This document shows positions 26,791-35,929 of a DNA stretch of 64,000 bases, one piece after another (the first letter of the stretch is position 1; each line of letters opens with the position of its first letter). The DNA is taken from the NCBI GenBank assembly GCA_004298015.1, contig SCSE01000078.1, positions 1 through 64,000 of the forward strand. The letters run 5' to 3'. Both the position numbers and the translations under genes were made by a program. The notes beneath the pieces are model-generated. The model searched no databases. It was not told the origin of the DNA and saw nothing but the letters and a program-made list of their open reading frames with translations. Source of the stretch: Rhodanobacter sp. Its GTDB lineage: Bacteria; Pseudomonadota; Gammaproteobacteria; Xanthomonadales; Rhodanobacteraceae.

Positions 26791-28164
26791 ATGATGCGTG
26801 TCCTTGAATTTTTGGCTGCCCTGGTTATCGTCGCGGTGATTGGTGTGGCGGCAGCGATGGTCATGCCCGGCAGCGGCCATGTGGAGCGCTCCCTGGTTGT
26901 CGGCAAAGACCTGCGTCAGGTGTATGACGTGCTGGACAACTTCCGGATGTTGCCACGGTATTCGGCCATCGGTTCGATCGATCCGAAGGCGCAGTTCACC
27001 TTCTCGGGCAAGTCCTATGGCCCCGGATCCGAAGTGAGCTGGACCAGTTCCAACCCCAAGCTGGGCAACGGTCAGCTGACCATTGCCAGCGCCGCCCCGG
27101 GTTTCGCCAAGATCGACAGCAACACCCGTGATGCCAATATCGTCTGGAATCTGGACAACAAGTGGCGCGGCCGCGACAAGCACTTCACCCTGGATCTCGC
27201 GCGCAAGGGCAGTCGTGGACAGCTGACCAACATCACCTGGTCCTACGATGTGACCTATGGCTGGAACCTGGTCAACCGCTTCGCCAACCTGTATATCCAC
27301 GGCGAGCCTGATGCCTTCATCCAGTACAGCCTCAACAATCTGCAGAACGTGCTGGCCGCAGTACCCAATGTCGACTACAGCCAGCTGGATCCCTCCATCG
27401 AGCAGACCCAGCCGACGCCGGTGTTGCTGGTCTCCAGCTCGATTGCCCGCAAGGCCGGTCTGGACGGCCTGGATACGGCGGTGACGATGGCCATCGGCGA
27501 GATCCAGGCCGAAGCCAAGAAATTGGGTGTCAACGTAACCGGCCCGCGGATCCTGTTCACCACCAGCTATGGCGACCAGACCTTCAAGTTCGATGTGGCG
27601 ATGCCGATCGATGCCAGCACACTCACTGTGGCCGGCCAAAGCGAGCAGTTGACGGCACCCGTGCCGCCATCGATCGATGCATCCGCGGCCCCGGCAGAAG
27701 CCAGTACGGCGGCGGACGCGGCCAGCACCCCGGCCCTCGCACCGGGTAGCCGCGATCGTTATGGCCGTCTGGTACTCGACAAAAACGTACGTGGCGCCCT
27801 GGTGTTTGGCGGCGCGGCCCTGAAGGGCGTATGGAGTGGAACCTTTGCCGGTGTGCCGCAGATTCGCGACATGCTCAAGGCCTATGCGCAGACTCATGGC
27901 TACGGCTTCGATGTGGTGGTCAAGCCGTCTTACGACATCCTGGTCCAGCCGGAAGTGAAAGATGCCAGCGGTGCCATCACCACCTATGCCAAGTACGATG
28001 TGTACCTGCCGCTGAGCAGTGCTCCGCAGCAGACTCCCGAGCAGGCCGCTGGCATCCAGCCGCCGTCGATGGATACGGGTAGTGCTCCTGCGTCGTCGTC
28101 TTCGGCGCCCGCAGCGGCCGGTTCTGCAGCGGCTCCGGCAAGTGGCGCCAGCGTCGGCCACTGA
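26791..28164 (+). CDS. Membrane-anchored SRPBCC + GyrI-like domain protein
   Basis: A 457-residue protein. A single N-terminal hydrophobic helix (about 5-25) is followed by an SRPBCC/polyketide-cyclase-like domain (about 30-190, starting VERSLVVGKDLRQVYDVLDN). A second region (about 208-430) looks like a GyrI/SOUL-type effector-binding fold, with its two halves split by a Ser/Ala/Pro-rich stretch at about 285-325. The C-terminus is low-complexity Ala/Ser/Pro. The bulk is probably periplasmic and may bind a hydrophobic ligand. No catalytic residues are recognised. A strong terminator follows. Confidence 0.8.
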   Translation: MMRVLEFLAALVIVAVIGVAAAMVMPGSGHVERSLVVGKDLRQVYDVLDNFRMLPRYSAIGSIDPKAQFTFSGKSYGPGSEVSWTSSNPKLGNGQLTIASAAPGFAKIDSNTRDANIVWNLDNKWRGRDKHFTLDLARKGSRGQLTNITWSYDVTYGWNLVNRFANLYIHGEPDAFIQYSLNNLQNVLAAVPNVDYSQLDPSIEQTQPTPVLLVSSSIARKAGLDGLDTAVTMAIGEIQAEAKKLGVNVTGPRILFTTSYGDQTFKFDVAMPIDASTLTVAGQSEQLTAPVPPSIDASAAPAEASTAADAASTPALAPGSRDRYGRLVLDKNVRGALVFGGAALKGVWSGTFAGVPQIRDMLKAYAQTHGYGFDVVVKPSYDILVQPEVKDASGAITTYAKYDVYLPLSSAPQQTPEQAAGIQPPSMDTGSAPASSSSAPAAAGSAAAPASGASVGH

Positions 28165-28224
28165 GCTGCCGAGAAAAAATCGCGCGACTGCCGCGATCGG
28201 CTAACACCGCGCAAAAGAACGTAG

Positions 28225-28261
28225 AAAAAAACCTGTCCCGGTTACGGACAGGTTTTTTTTT
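28225..28261. terminator. Rho-independent terminator
   Basis: ACCTGTCC (28231-28238) pairs with GGACAGGT (28246-28253), flanked by AAAAAA on the left and a run of eight T on the right. It ends transcription of the SRPBCC gene and, being symmetric, could work from either side. Confidence 0.93.
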
Positions 28262-28410
28262 GCGCCTTGCCGGTACGGCGAAACCACCTGCCAAGGCAGC
28301 CTTTAGCGGAGGTTCGACGCAGTCGCGCTTCCTTGAGCAAGTTTTTCCGCTTGGCGATCGGCAATTTCTTGCCAGTGTCCGGAGGGCGCTGTAACCTCGC
28401 GTCACACATC

Positions 28411-28430
28411 CGTGACATCGTTGTGTCACG
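28411..28430. promoter_or_regulatory. Palindromic candidate operator before the TonB-dependent receptor
   Basis: CGTGACA (28411-28417) and TGTCACG (28424-28430) form a 7-bp inverted repeat with a 6-bp spacer, ending 22 bp before the ATG. A further GTCACA half lies at 28401-28406. This could be an operator or a leader hairpin. No regulator is assigned. Confidence 0.4.
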
Positions 28431-28452
28431 AAATCTCGGGGAGATAAAGATC

Positions 28453-30978
28453 ATGCAACAGGACCATCGGCGTTCAGGTAGACGCGCACCTGGCGTTTCG
28501 TCATACGCCAGCGCGGCGCTGCTCGGGTTGGTTGCCTGGGGGGTGGCCGTGCCAGCGCATGGTCAGCAGGCAACCCGGCCCGACAAGAAAAAGGCCGTTC
28601 AGCTGCAAGGTGTGCAAGTCATCGGTTCGCGTGCCGGCGGACGTACCGCCGCAGAGAGCGCAGCACCCGTCGATGTGATCAGTAACGCCCAACTGGAGAA
28701 CACCGGCGCCAGCGAGCTGGGACAGGCGCTGCAGATGCTGGAGCCCAGCTTCAATTTTTCGCGCACCTTCGTCAGCGACGGTACCGACATCATTCGTCCG
28801 GCGACCTTGCGCGGGCTAGGGCCGGATCAGGTCCTGGTGCTGGTCAATGGCAAGCGTCGGCACCAGCAGGCGCTGGTCAATGTTCAGCAGACCGTCGGCA
28901 GGGGCTCGGCAGGCACCGACATCAATGCCATTCCGATGGCGGCGATCGAGCGCGTCGAAGTGTTGCGCGACGGGGCTGCCGCACAGTACGGATCAGACGC
29001 GATCTCCGGCGTGATCAATATCGTGCTGAAAAAGCAGGTCAATGTAACCAGCGTGTCGATGGACACCGGGCAGACCTACAAGGGCGACGGTTTGGTGCGC
29101 CACGGCAGCGTCAATACCGGGGTACCGCTGGGCCATGGTGGTTATCTCAATCTCACGCTGGAGTATCGCAAGCGGGGCGCAACGAACCGTGCCGGGCTCG
29201 ATACCTTGCGGGTAAATCCGCCACGGGTGACCCAGAAGCTGGGTGATTCAGAGGCTACCGATGGCTACTTCTGGATGAACGGCGCGTTGCCGGTCGCCCG
29301 CGGCGAGTTTTACTGGTTTGGCGGTGTCTCCAAGCGTGATGGCAGCTCGTACGGGTTCTTCCGCTCGGCCGGGGACAACCGCACGGTGCCGGCGCTGTAT
29401 CCGAACGGGTTTCTTCCCAACATTGTCACCACGGTGAAGGATGCCTCGGTTGTGGCAGGCTACCGCGGTCCGGTGGGTGCGGACTGGCATTGGGACTTTT
29501 CGGTGAACCGGGGACATAGCAGCTTCGGTTTCCATGAGCGAAATTCGGTCAACGTCAGCTGGTGGGACGAGCCCAAGCCGAGTGGCGGCATTTATGCCAG
29601 TTCGCCGACCCAGGCCAATACCGGCACGTTGAAGCTGGACGAGACCTCGCTGAACCTCGATTTCCGTGGGCCGATCGACTGGGGCATCGGCAACGATGTA
29701 CTGAGTTTTGCCACCGGCCTGGAGTGGCGCAAGGATGTCTACGGCATCACGCCTGGGGATCCGGTCTCGTACATGTATGGGCGAACCAACAATCGTTCGA
29801 TCCCGATCTATGGGCAGACCGGCGCAATCGCGCAGCCCGGCATCCAGGGTTTTCCGGGCTTTTCGCCCGCGGAGGCGGTAGACGCCGGTCGTCACAACTG
29901 GGCGTTTTACGTGGATGCCGAGTCGCAGGTCACCGACCGGCTGTTGCTGGGTGCGGCGGCCCGCTACGAGAGATATTCGGATTTCGGCGGCTCCAGCACC
30001 GGCAAGTTTTCCGCACGTTTCGATGCGACCGACAGCTTTGCCGTGCGCGGAACGCTGGCCACCGGGTTTCGTGCGCCCGGTGTGCAGCAGATGTTCTACA
30101 GCCAGCGTTCCACCAATCTGAATCCCAGCGGCGTGTTGGTCGATACGTTGACCGCGCGGCAGGACAGCAGCGTCACCCGCGCTTTCGGCATCCAGCCTCT
30201 CAAGCAGGAGACCTCGCGCAGCGGTACGCTGGGCGTGGTCTACAACCCCGGCAATGACTTCACGCTGACGGTTGACCTGTTCCGCATCGATATCAAGAAC
30301 CGGATCGTGTTCTCCAGCAACATCGTGCCGGAGACGGTGGGCACCAATGGCCAGCCCTGTGCTGCCAACAATGCCAATTGCCCGATCGCGGCAATTCTCG
30401 ATCCGATCGGTGTCGGTCAGGTGCTGTTTTTCACCAACGCGATCAATACCCGCACCGAAGGTGTCGATGTGGTGGCGGAGAAGGGATTCACGTTTGACAG
30501 CGGATCACGGCTGAACCTGACGGCGTTGTACAACTACAACCAGACCAGGGTGACCAAGCGCAAGTCGCAATCGGCCATCCTGCCGCCAGCCAAGCTGTTC
30601 GACGACACCCAGGTCACCCTGATCGAACATGGCCAGCCGCGGGTGCATGGCGTGCTGCAAGGGGTCTACCGTGAGGGGCCCTGGGCTCTGACGCTGCGCG
30701 GCAACTATTACGGCCCGGTTACCGGCGATGGCTTCACACCCGGTATCAAGCAAACCTGGAGCGGCAAGTGGCTGGCCGATGTGGCGGTGGGCTACCGTTT
30801 TTCCGACAAGGCGCGGCTGACCATTGGCGCCGACAACGTGTTCAACACCTATCCGGACCGCTGGAATCGGCAAGGGGGCTTTCCGTTCCCGCAACTCGGC
30901 TTCACCTACGGCTGGGAAACACTGCCGTTCGGTATCAATGGCGGCTACTACTACGCGCGACTCGACTTCAAGTTCTGA
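28453..30978 (+). CDS. TonB-dependent outer-membrane receptor
   Basis: An 841-residue outer-membrane transporter. A signal peptide ends near VPAHGQ (about 36). The plug domain spans about 50-175 with VQVIGSR, LRGLGPDQVLVLVNGKRR, IERVEVLRDGAAAQYGSDAI and GVINIVLKK. The 22-strand barrel follows and ends with the outer-membrane signature YARLDFKF. Substrates are typically iron chelates, vitamin B12 or oligosaccharides and cannot be assigned here. The ATG at 28453 has GGGGAGA upstream. There is no TonB/ExbBD or iron-uptake partner next to it. Confidence 0.92.
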   Translation: MQQDHRRSGRRAPGVSSYASAALLGLVAWGVAVPAHGQQATRPDKKKAVQLQGVQVIGSRAGGRTAAESAAPVDVISNAQLENTGASELGQALQMLEPSFNFSRTFVSDGTDIIRPATLRGLGPDQVLVLVNGKRRHQQALVNVQQTVGRGSAGTDINAIPMAAIERVEVLRDGAAAQYGSDAISGVINIVLKKQVNVTSVSMDTGQTYKGDGLVRHGSVNTGVPLGHGGYLNLTLEYRKRGATNRAGLDTLRVNPPRVTQKLGDSEATDGYFWMNGALPVARGEFYWFGGVSKRDGSSYGFFRSAGDNRTVPALYPNGFLPNIVTTVKDASVVAGYRGPVGADWHWDFSVNRGHSSFGFHERNSVNVSWWDEPKPSGGIYASSPTQANTGTLKLDETSLNLDFRGPIDWGIGNDVLSFATGLEWRKDVYGITPGDPVSYMYGRTNNRSIPIYGQTGAIAQPGIQGFPGFSPAEAVDAGRHNWAFYVDAESQVTDRLLLGAAARYERYSDFGGSSTGKFSARFDATDSFAVRGTLATGFRAPGVQQMFYSQRSTNLNPSGVLVDTLTARQDSSVTRAFGIQPLKQETSRSGTLGVVYNPGNDFTLTVDLFRIDIKNRIVFSSNIVPETVGTNGQPCAANNANCPIAAILDPIGVGQVLFFTNAINTRTEGVDVVAEKGFTFDSGSRLNLTALYNYNQTRVTKRKSQSAILPPAKLFDDTQVTLIEHGQPRVHGVLQGVYREGPWALTLRGNYYGPVTGDGFTPGIKQTWSGKWLADVAVGYRFSDKARLTIGADNVFNTYPDRWNRQGGFPFPQLGFTYGWETLPFGINGGYYYARLDFKF

Positions 30979-30982
30979 TGAC

Positions 30983-31149
30983 CTAGGAGCGTGGGCCGTA
31001 GAAATCTTCGGGCTGCGATTGTACTCTCATCCATAGGCTGAGTCTCTCGTCAGGCTTGCATCGAACCACTATGCGCTCCTTCCGATAGACCCATCCTATG
31101 ACGATAGCGCAATCTCGCTATCCAAAGGTTCTACGGCCCAAGCTCCTAG
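30983..31149. repeat. 167-bp MITE-like element with 21-bp terminal inverted repeats
   Basis: The left end CTAGGAGCGTGGGCCGTAGAA-type arm (30983-31003) and the right end (31129-31149, inverted) match at 20 of 21 bases. The inside has no open frame. The element begins 5 bp after the stop codon of the receptor gene. Its right 66 bp (31084-31149) are repeated at 38050-38115. Together with flanks it fills the gap between the receptor and the ABC transporter genes. Confidence 0.8.
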
Positions 31150-31276
31150 AGGCGATGCCCCTGCAGGGACCGGGGGTATCGCCGTCCGGCCCGGCGGGAA
31201 CCTTTGCCCGGCGATGCGGTACATTGGGCGTGCCTGTCGCCTCGCGCGACAAAACGACCACCGCGCAACGACCGAG

Positions 31277-32233
31277 ATGATTGAAACCGACCGACTGACC
31301 CGTCGCTATGGCGGCCTGATTGCCGTCGATGCGCTGAGCATGCGGGTCGAGCCAGGCCAGGTGCTTGGCCTGCTCGGGCCCAATGGGGCGGGAAAGTCCA
31401 CTGCCATGCGCATGATCGCGGGTTTCCTGGTGCCGACCTCCGGGACGGCGACTGTCTGTGGTCATGATGTCGTGCGCGAGCCGCTCAAGGCCAAGCGTGC
31501 GCTGGGCTATCTGCCCGAAGGTGCGCCGAATTATGGCGAGATGACCGTGCGGGAATTCCTGCAGTTCGTCATTCGCGTGCGTGGCTTCAAGGCGGATACC
31601 GGCTTTCGTCGCTTCGACGAAGTCGTACAGCGGCTGCAACTGGAGGAGGTGCTGGAGCAGTGCATCGAGACCTTGTCCAAAGGCTTGCGCCGACGTGTCG
31701 GGCTGGCCCAGGCGATCCTGCACGATCCGCCGGTACTGATGCTCGATGAGCCTACCGATGGGCTTGACCCGAACCAGAAGCATGCCGTGCGACAGTTGAT
31801 CGACGTGATGGCGCGCGACCGCACGATCCTGATCTCGACCCATCTGCTGGAAGAGGTGCATGCATTGTGCAACCGGGTGGTGATCATCGCCCGTGGCCGC
31901 CTGTTGGCGGACGCGACGCCGGCCGAGCTGGAGCGTCAGTCGCGCTATCACGGCGCGGTATCGTTCAGCGCCCCGGGCAGCGGCATGTCGCAGGAGATGC
32001 TGGGTCGCTTGCCACAGGTGGCGGCCATCGAGGTTGATCCGCTGGACGGCCGCGTCACCGTGTTTCCCCGCCGTGGCGAGCGCATTCTGGAGGCGGTCGA
32101 GGGCTTGCTGCGGGCACAAGGACTGGAAGTGTCGGAGATCCAGCTCGAGCGCGGCCGCCTGGACGAGGTGTTTCGTCAGATCACCACGGCGACGGAGGAT
32201 GCCCCCGCTTCCTCGCAAGAGGCTGCGGCATGA
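31277..32233 (+). CDS. ABC transporter ATP-binding protein (GldA-like)
   Basis: A 318-residue ABC ATPase. Walker A GPNGAGKST is at about 36-44, the signature SKGLRRRVGLAQ at about 137-148, and Walker B VLMLDEPTDGLDP at about 155-167. The C-terminal extension (about 225-318) is typical of ATPases paired with GldF-type permeases. It begins a three-gene operon: the next gene overlaps its stop by 4 bp. The transported substrate is unknown, and Gld-type complexes outside the Bacteroidetes need not serve gliding. Confidence 0.93.
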   Translation: MIETDRLTRRYGGLIAVDALSMRVEPGQVLGLLGPNGAGKSTAMRMIAGFLVPTSGTATVCGHDVVREPLKAKRALGYLPEGAPNYGEMTVREFLQFVIRVRGFKADTGFRRFDEVVQRLQLEEVLEQCIETLSKGLRRRVGLAQAILHDPPVLMLDEPTDGLDPNQKHAVRQLIDVMARDRTILISTHLLEEVHALCNRVVIIARGRLLADATPAELERQSRYHGAVSFSAPGSGMSQEMLGRLPQVAAIEVDPLDGRVTVFPRRGERILEAVEGLLRAQGLEVSEIQLERGRLDEVFRQITTATEDAPASSQEAAA

Positions 32234-32964
32234 GTCCGGTCGGTGCGGTGATCCGTCGCGAACTGCGCAGCTATTTCGTGACCCCGGTGGCGTATGTGTT
32301 CCTGGTCATCTTTCTGGTGCTCAGTGGCATTCTCACCTTCTATGCCGGCGATTTCTACGAGCGCGGCCAAGCGGACTTGCAGCCGTTCTTCGTCATGCAT
32401 CCGTGGCTGTATCTGATCCTGGTGCCGGCGATCACCATGCGCATGTGGGCCGAGGAAGCCAAGGGCGGCACGCTGGAACTGCTGCTGACGCTGCCGTTGA
32501 CTTTGTGGCAGGCGATGCTGGGAAAATTCTTGGCGGCGTGGCTGTTCATTGGCATCGCACTGTTGTTGACATTCCCGATCTGGATCACGGTCAACTACCT
32601 GGGCTCGCCGGACAACGGGGTGATCATGGCGGGCTACCTCGGCAGTTGGTTGATGGCAGGCACCTTCGTGGCCATCGGTGCGTGCCTGTCCGCGGTGACG
32701 CAAAGTCAGGTCGTGGCTTTCATCCTGACCGCGCTGGTGTGTGTATTGCTGATACTGGCGGGGCAGCAACAGGTGCTGGATTTCTTCCATGGCACGCTGC
32801 CCCGGCAACTGATCAGGGTGGCGATGGAGCTCAGCATGCTCCATCATTTCGAGGCGATCGCCCGCGGTGTGCTGGATTTGCGCGACATGCTGTATTTCGT
32901 GCTGAGCATGGTTGGCTGGTTGATCGCCGGTGTGCTGGTGCTTGATCTGAAGCGGATGCGTTGA
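32230..32964 (+). CDS. ABC transporter permease (GldF-like)
   Basis: A 244-residue membrane protein with six hydrophobic segments. The N-terminus VIRRELRSYFVTPVAYVF and the motif EEAKGGTLELLLTLPL are characteristic of ABC-2 type permeases of the GldF/NosY kind. It overlaps the ATPase by 4 bp and is followed 4 bp later by the GldG-like gene, so the three products form one complex. Confidence 0.9.
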   Translation: MSPVGAVIRRELRSYFVTPVAYVFLVIFLVLSGILTFYAGDFYERGQADLQPFFVMHPWLYLILVPAITMRMWAEEAKGGTLELLLTLPLTLWQAMLGKFLAAWLFIGIALLLTFPIWITVNYLGSPDNGVIMAGYLGSWLMAGTFVAIGACLSAVTQSQVVAFILTALVCVLLILAGQQQVLDFFHGTLPRQLIRVAMELSMLHHFEAIARGVLDLRDMLYFVLSMVGWLIAGVLVLDLKRMR

Positions 32965-32968
32965 CCTG

Positions 32969-34900
32969 ATGGCACGATTGCGCCTGCCGGCGGTATTGAC
33001 CGCGCCGATTCACCTGAGCCGACGCGTGATGCTGTACTTGCGTCTGCTGTTGCTGGTGCTGGTCATCGTGCCGGTGATCGTCAGCAGTGGTCGCTGGTTG
33101 CATGTGTCGCGCATCGACCTGACCACGGATCATCTGTATACCCTCACCCCCGGCACGCTGAAGATTGTCGACGGGCTGCGGCGGCCGCTTGATCTGACCT
33201 TGTATTTTTCCAGCCACGCAACCCGGGATTTGCCGCAACTGCGCAGCTATGAGCAGCGTGTGCGTGAAATGTTGCAGGAAATGGCCGTGCGATCGCATGG
33301 GCGCATTCACCTTCAGGTAATCGATCCGGTACCCTATTCGGATGACGAGACCAACGCCGAGGGTGGTGGCCTGACCGCTGCCAGCGGCGGCGGCAACGGT
33401 GAGCGCGTGTTCTTTGGCCTGGTCGGTAGCGTCCTGCCGGCGAAGGCGACGCCCGACGGGCACGCGATCACAGACCGGGGGGGCGGGAAAATACTGTCAA
33501 TCCCGTTTTTCGACCCGGCTCGCGAGGCCTTTCTCGAATACGACATCGCCAAGCTGCTGTATGAGTTGAACCAGTCCAGCAAGCCGTTGGTCGGTGTGAT
33601 CAGCTCGCTGCCGGTCGCTGGCAACCCGTTGCTGGGGGTGCCGCCATGGACCGTGATGCAGCAGCTCAATCAGCTGTTCGATGTGAAGATGCTGGATCAG
33701 ACCACGTTGAAGAGCATCAGTGACCGGATCAAGGTGCTGTTGCTGATTCATCCGCGTGACTTGTCTGTCGATGCGCAATATGCAATCGATCAGTATGTAT
33801 TGCGCGGCGGCCACCTGGTGGTCTTCGTCGATCCCGATGCGGAGTTGGAAGCACCAGCAGTCCCGGCCGTTCCGGCCATCAATCCGCGATCTGCCGGGGT
33901 CAGCTCCAACCTGCCGCGGCTGTTTGCCGCGTGGGGCGTTCTCTACAACCCGGACAAGGTTGTGCTGGATCGTTCACGCGCCTTGCCGATCGAGCTGGCC
34001 GGCAGCAGCTTCAATCACCCGGCAATGCTCGCGCTGGGTTCGCAGCAGCTCAACCACGACGATGTCGTTACCGCAAGCCTGCAACGCATCAATGTTGCGA
34101 CCATCGGTTATTTCAATCTCGCCGCCGATGCACACACGCGATTGATTCCACTGTTGCAGAGCAGCGCGCAGGCCGAGGCCGTATCGACACAAAGGGTGCT
34201 GCAGGACAGTAACCATCCGAGCCAGCTGCTGCAGGGCTACAAGCCGGACAATATCCATTATGTGCTGGCGGCGCGGCTGCGCGGTCCATTCACCAGCGCC
34301 TTTCCGGAGCGAGCCGGCCAGCCCGGGCATCTGGCGCGGTCGGTGCCGAATGCCGAGGTCATCCTGATCGCCGATACGGACTTGTTGAACGATCGGCTAT
34401 GGGTCGAGCCGCAAAACATCCTGGGGCAGACCATGATGCGGGTGTTCGCCAACAACGGTGATTTTGTCAACAACCTGGTGGACAACCTCAGCGGGTCGTC
34501 GGCACTGTTGTCGATTCGGGGTCGCTCTACCTCGCAGCGGCCGTTCACCCGGGTCCAGGCGCTGCGCAACGTGGCCGATCAGAAATTTCTGCAGAAGGAG
34601 CGCGAGCTGGAGCAGGAGCTCGCCGATACCCGGCGGCGACTGCGGGAGCTGCAGCCAGTCAAAGGCAGTCAGCCCGGCCTGGTCACCACGGAGCAGCGTC
34701 ACGAGATCGAGCAATTTCGCCAGCGCCAGATGGCGATCAACAAGGCGCTGCGCGATGTGCAGCATCAACTCAACGCGGAAATCGATGCCCTGGGACTGCG
34801 CTTGAAGGTGATCAACATCGTGCTGGTGCCGGCGCTGGTGGTCTTGATCGGCCTGCTTTACGGTTGGCGGCGTGCCCGGCGCAGCCGGCGGCGCCGTTGA
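32969..34900 (+). CDS. GldG-like ABC transport auxiliary protein
   Basis: A 643-residue protein of the GldG/ABC-type uncharacterised transport family (PF09822). A membrane helix lies at about 22-40 and a second at about 613-632. Between them is a large periplasmic region (LTTDHLYTLTPGTLKIVDGL near the start), and a coiled coil near 535-605 (KERELEQELADTRRRLRELQ). The segment LVVFVDPDAELEAP is typical of this family. The related DUF4340 protein that often follows in other genomes is absent. Confidence 0.88.
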   Translation: MARLRLPAVLTAPIHLSRRVMLYLRLLLLVLVIVPVIVSSGRWLHVSRIDLTTDHLYTLTPGTLKIVDGLRRPLDLTLYFSSHATRDLPQLRSYEQRVREMLQEMAVRSHGRIHLQVIDPVPYSDDETNAEGGGLTAASGGGNGERVFFGLVGSVLPAKATPDGHAITDRGGGKILSIPFFDPAREAFLEYDIAKLLYELNQSSKPLVGVISSLPVAGNPLLGVPPWTVMQQLNQLFDVKMLDQTTLKSISDRIKVLLLIHPRDLSVDAQYAIDQYVLRGGHLVVFVDPDAELEAPAVPAVPAINPRSAGVSSNLPRLFAAWGVLYNPDKVVLDRSRALPIELAGSSFNHPAMLALGSQQLNHDDVVTASLQRINVATIGYFNLAADAHTRLIPLLQSSAQAEAVSTQRVLQDSNHPSQLLQGYKPDNIHYVLAARLRGPFTSAFPERAGQPGHLARSVPNAEVILIADTDLLNDRLWVEPQNILGQTMMRVFANNGDFVNNLVDNLSGSSALLSIRGRSTSQRPFTRVQALRNVADQKFLQKERELEQELADTRRRLRELQPVKGSQPGLVTTEQRHEIEQFRQRQMAINKALRDVQHQLNAEIDALGLRLKVINIVLVPALVVLIGLLYGWRRARRSRRRR

Positions 34901-34992
34901 GGGTGGCAATCCGCCGCGACAAGGCTATGGTGGACGGCATTATGCTGGGCGATGACCGCTTGATACGGGCGGGGTAGGGGTGCGGTGAAGTG

Positions 34993-35862
34993 ATGGCGAC
35001 GTTGTTGAAATGGATTGTGCCGTGGGAGTTTTCGTGGGCGTTCCTGGCGACGTTCGTGCTGACATGTGTGCTGTATTTTCGCGGCAGCCGCCGGTTGCAG
35101 GTCAGTCTCAGTCGCCAGCTCTCATTCTGGGTCGGCATGGCGATCATCTACCTGTCGCTGCATACCTACCTCGACTACTACGCCGAGCATGAGTTTTTCG
35201 TGCACCGTCTGCAGCAACTCCTGCTGCATCATCTTGCCCCGTTGCTGATTGTCACCGCTTACCCGGCCAGTACGTTGCGCGCGGGCTTGCCCTTGTGGTG
35301 GCGGTTGCGGGTATTGCGACCGCTGCAACGCTCATGGCCGTGGCGAGTGATCAGCGGAGTGCTGTTGAATCCCACCGTGGCGACGCTGTTGTTCATCTTC
35401 TTTGTGCTGGTGTGGCTTATCCCGTCGATGCAGACGCTGGCGATGCTGGACTGGCGCATCTATCGCTTCATGAACTGGACGATGTTGATCAGCGGATTCG
35501 CCTACTGGGCCCTGGTGCTCGATCATCGACCGCATCCACCCGGCCGGATGGTGGTGGGAATGCGCGTCTTGTCGCCGGCGATCACCATGACGCCGCAGAT
35601 TCTGGCCGGTGCGATCGTGACCTTTTCGCGGACCGACCTGTATCCGATCTTCGAGATTTGCGGTCGCGCGTTCACCTTCAATGTGCTGACCGGCCAGATG
35701 ATCGGCGGCATCATTACCTGGGTACCGGCGGCGCTGATCGAGTCGATCGGCGGCTTGATGGCGCTGCGTCAGTGGTTGCGGCTGTCCCGTAATGGCCGGC
35801 TGCCGCGACAGCGCTCGTTGCGGCAGCCGGTGGCGCGATCCATCACCATCGGGCCGGATTGA
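34993..35862 (+). CDS. Cytochrome c oxidase assembly factor CtaG (caa3 type)
   Basis: A 289-residue protein with seven hydrophobic segments, matching the CtaG family (PF09678) involved in assembly of caa3-type cytochrome oxidase. YYAEHEFFVHRLQQLLLHHL near residues 55-75 contains the conserved His-rich membrane segment. GGTGAAG precedes the ATG at 34993, so I prefer it to the GTG three bases earlier. It faces the copper chaperone genes across 67 bp. Confidence 0.88.
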   Translation: MATLLKWIVPWEFSWAFLATFVLTCVLYFRGSRRLQVSLSRQLSFWVGMAIIYLSLHTYLDYYAEHEFFVHRLQQLLLHHLAPLLIVTAYPASTLRAGLPLWWRLRVLRPLQRSWPWRVISGVLLNPTVATLLFIFFVLVWLIPSMQTLAMLDWRIYRFMNWTMLISGFAYWALVLDHRPHPPGRMVVGMRVLSPAITMTPQILAGAIVTFSRTDLYPIFEICGRAFTFNVLTGQMIGGIITWVPAALIESIGGLMALRQWLRLSRNGRLPRQRSLRQPVARSITIGPD

Positions 35863-35929
35863 CCAACCTGCGCAGCGTGCCGTCGCGACGATGGCGATCG
35901 CCGCCGGCCGGTGTTTCGTTCAGCGCCGT

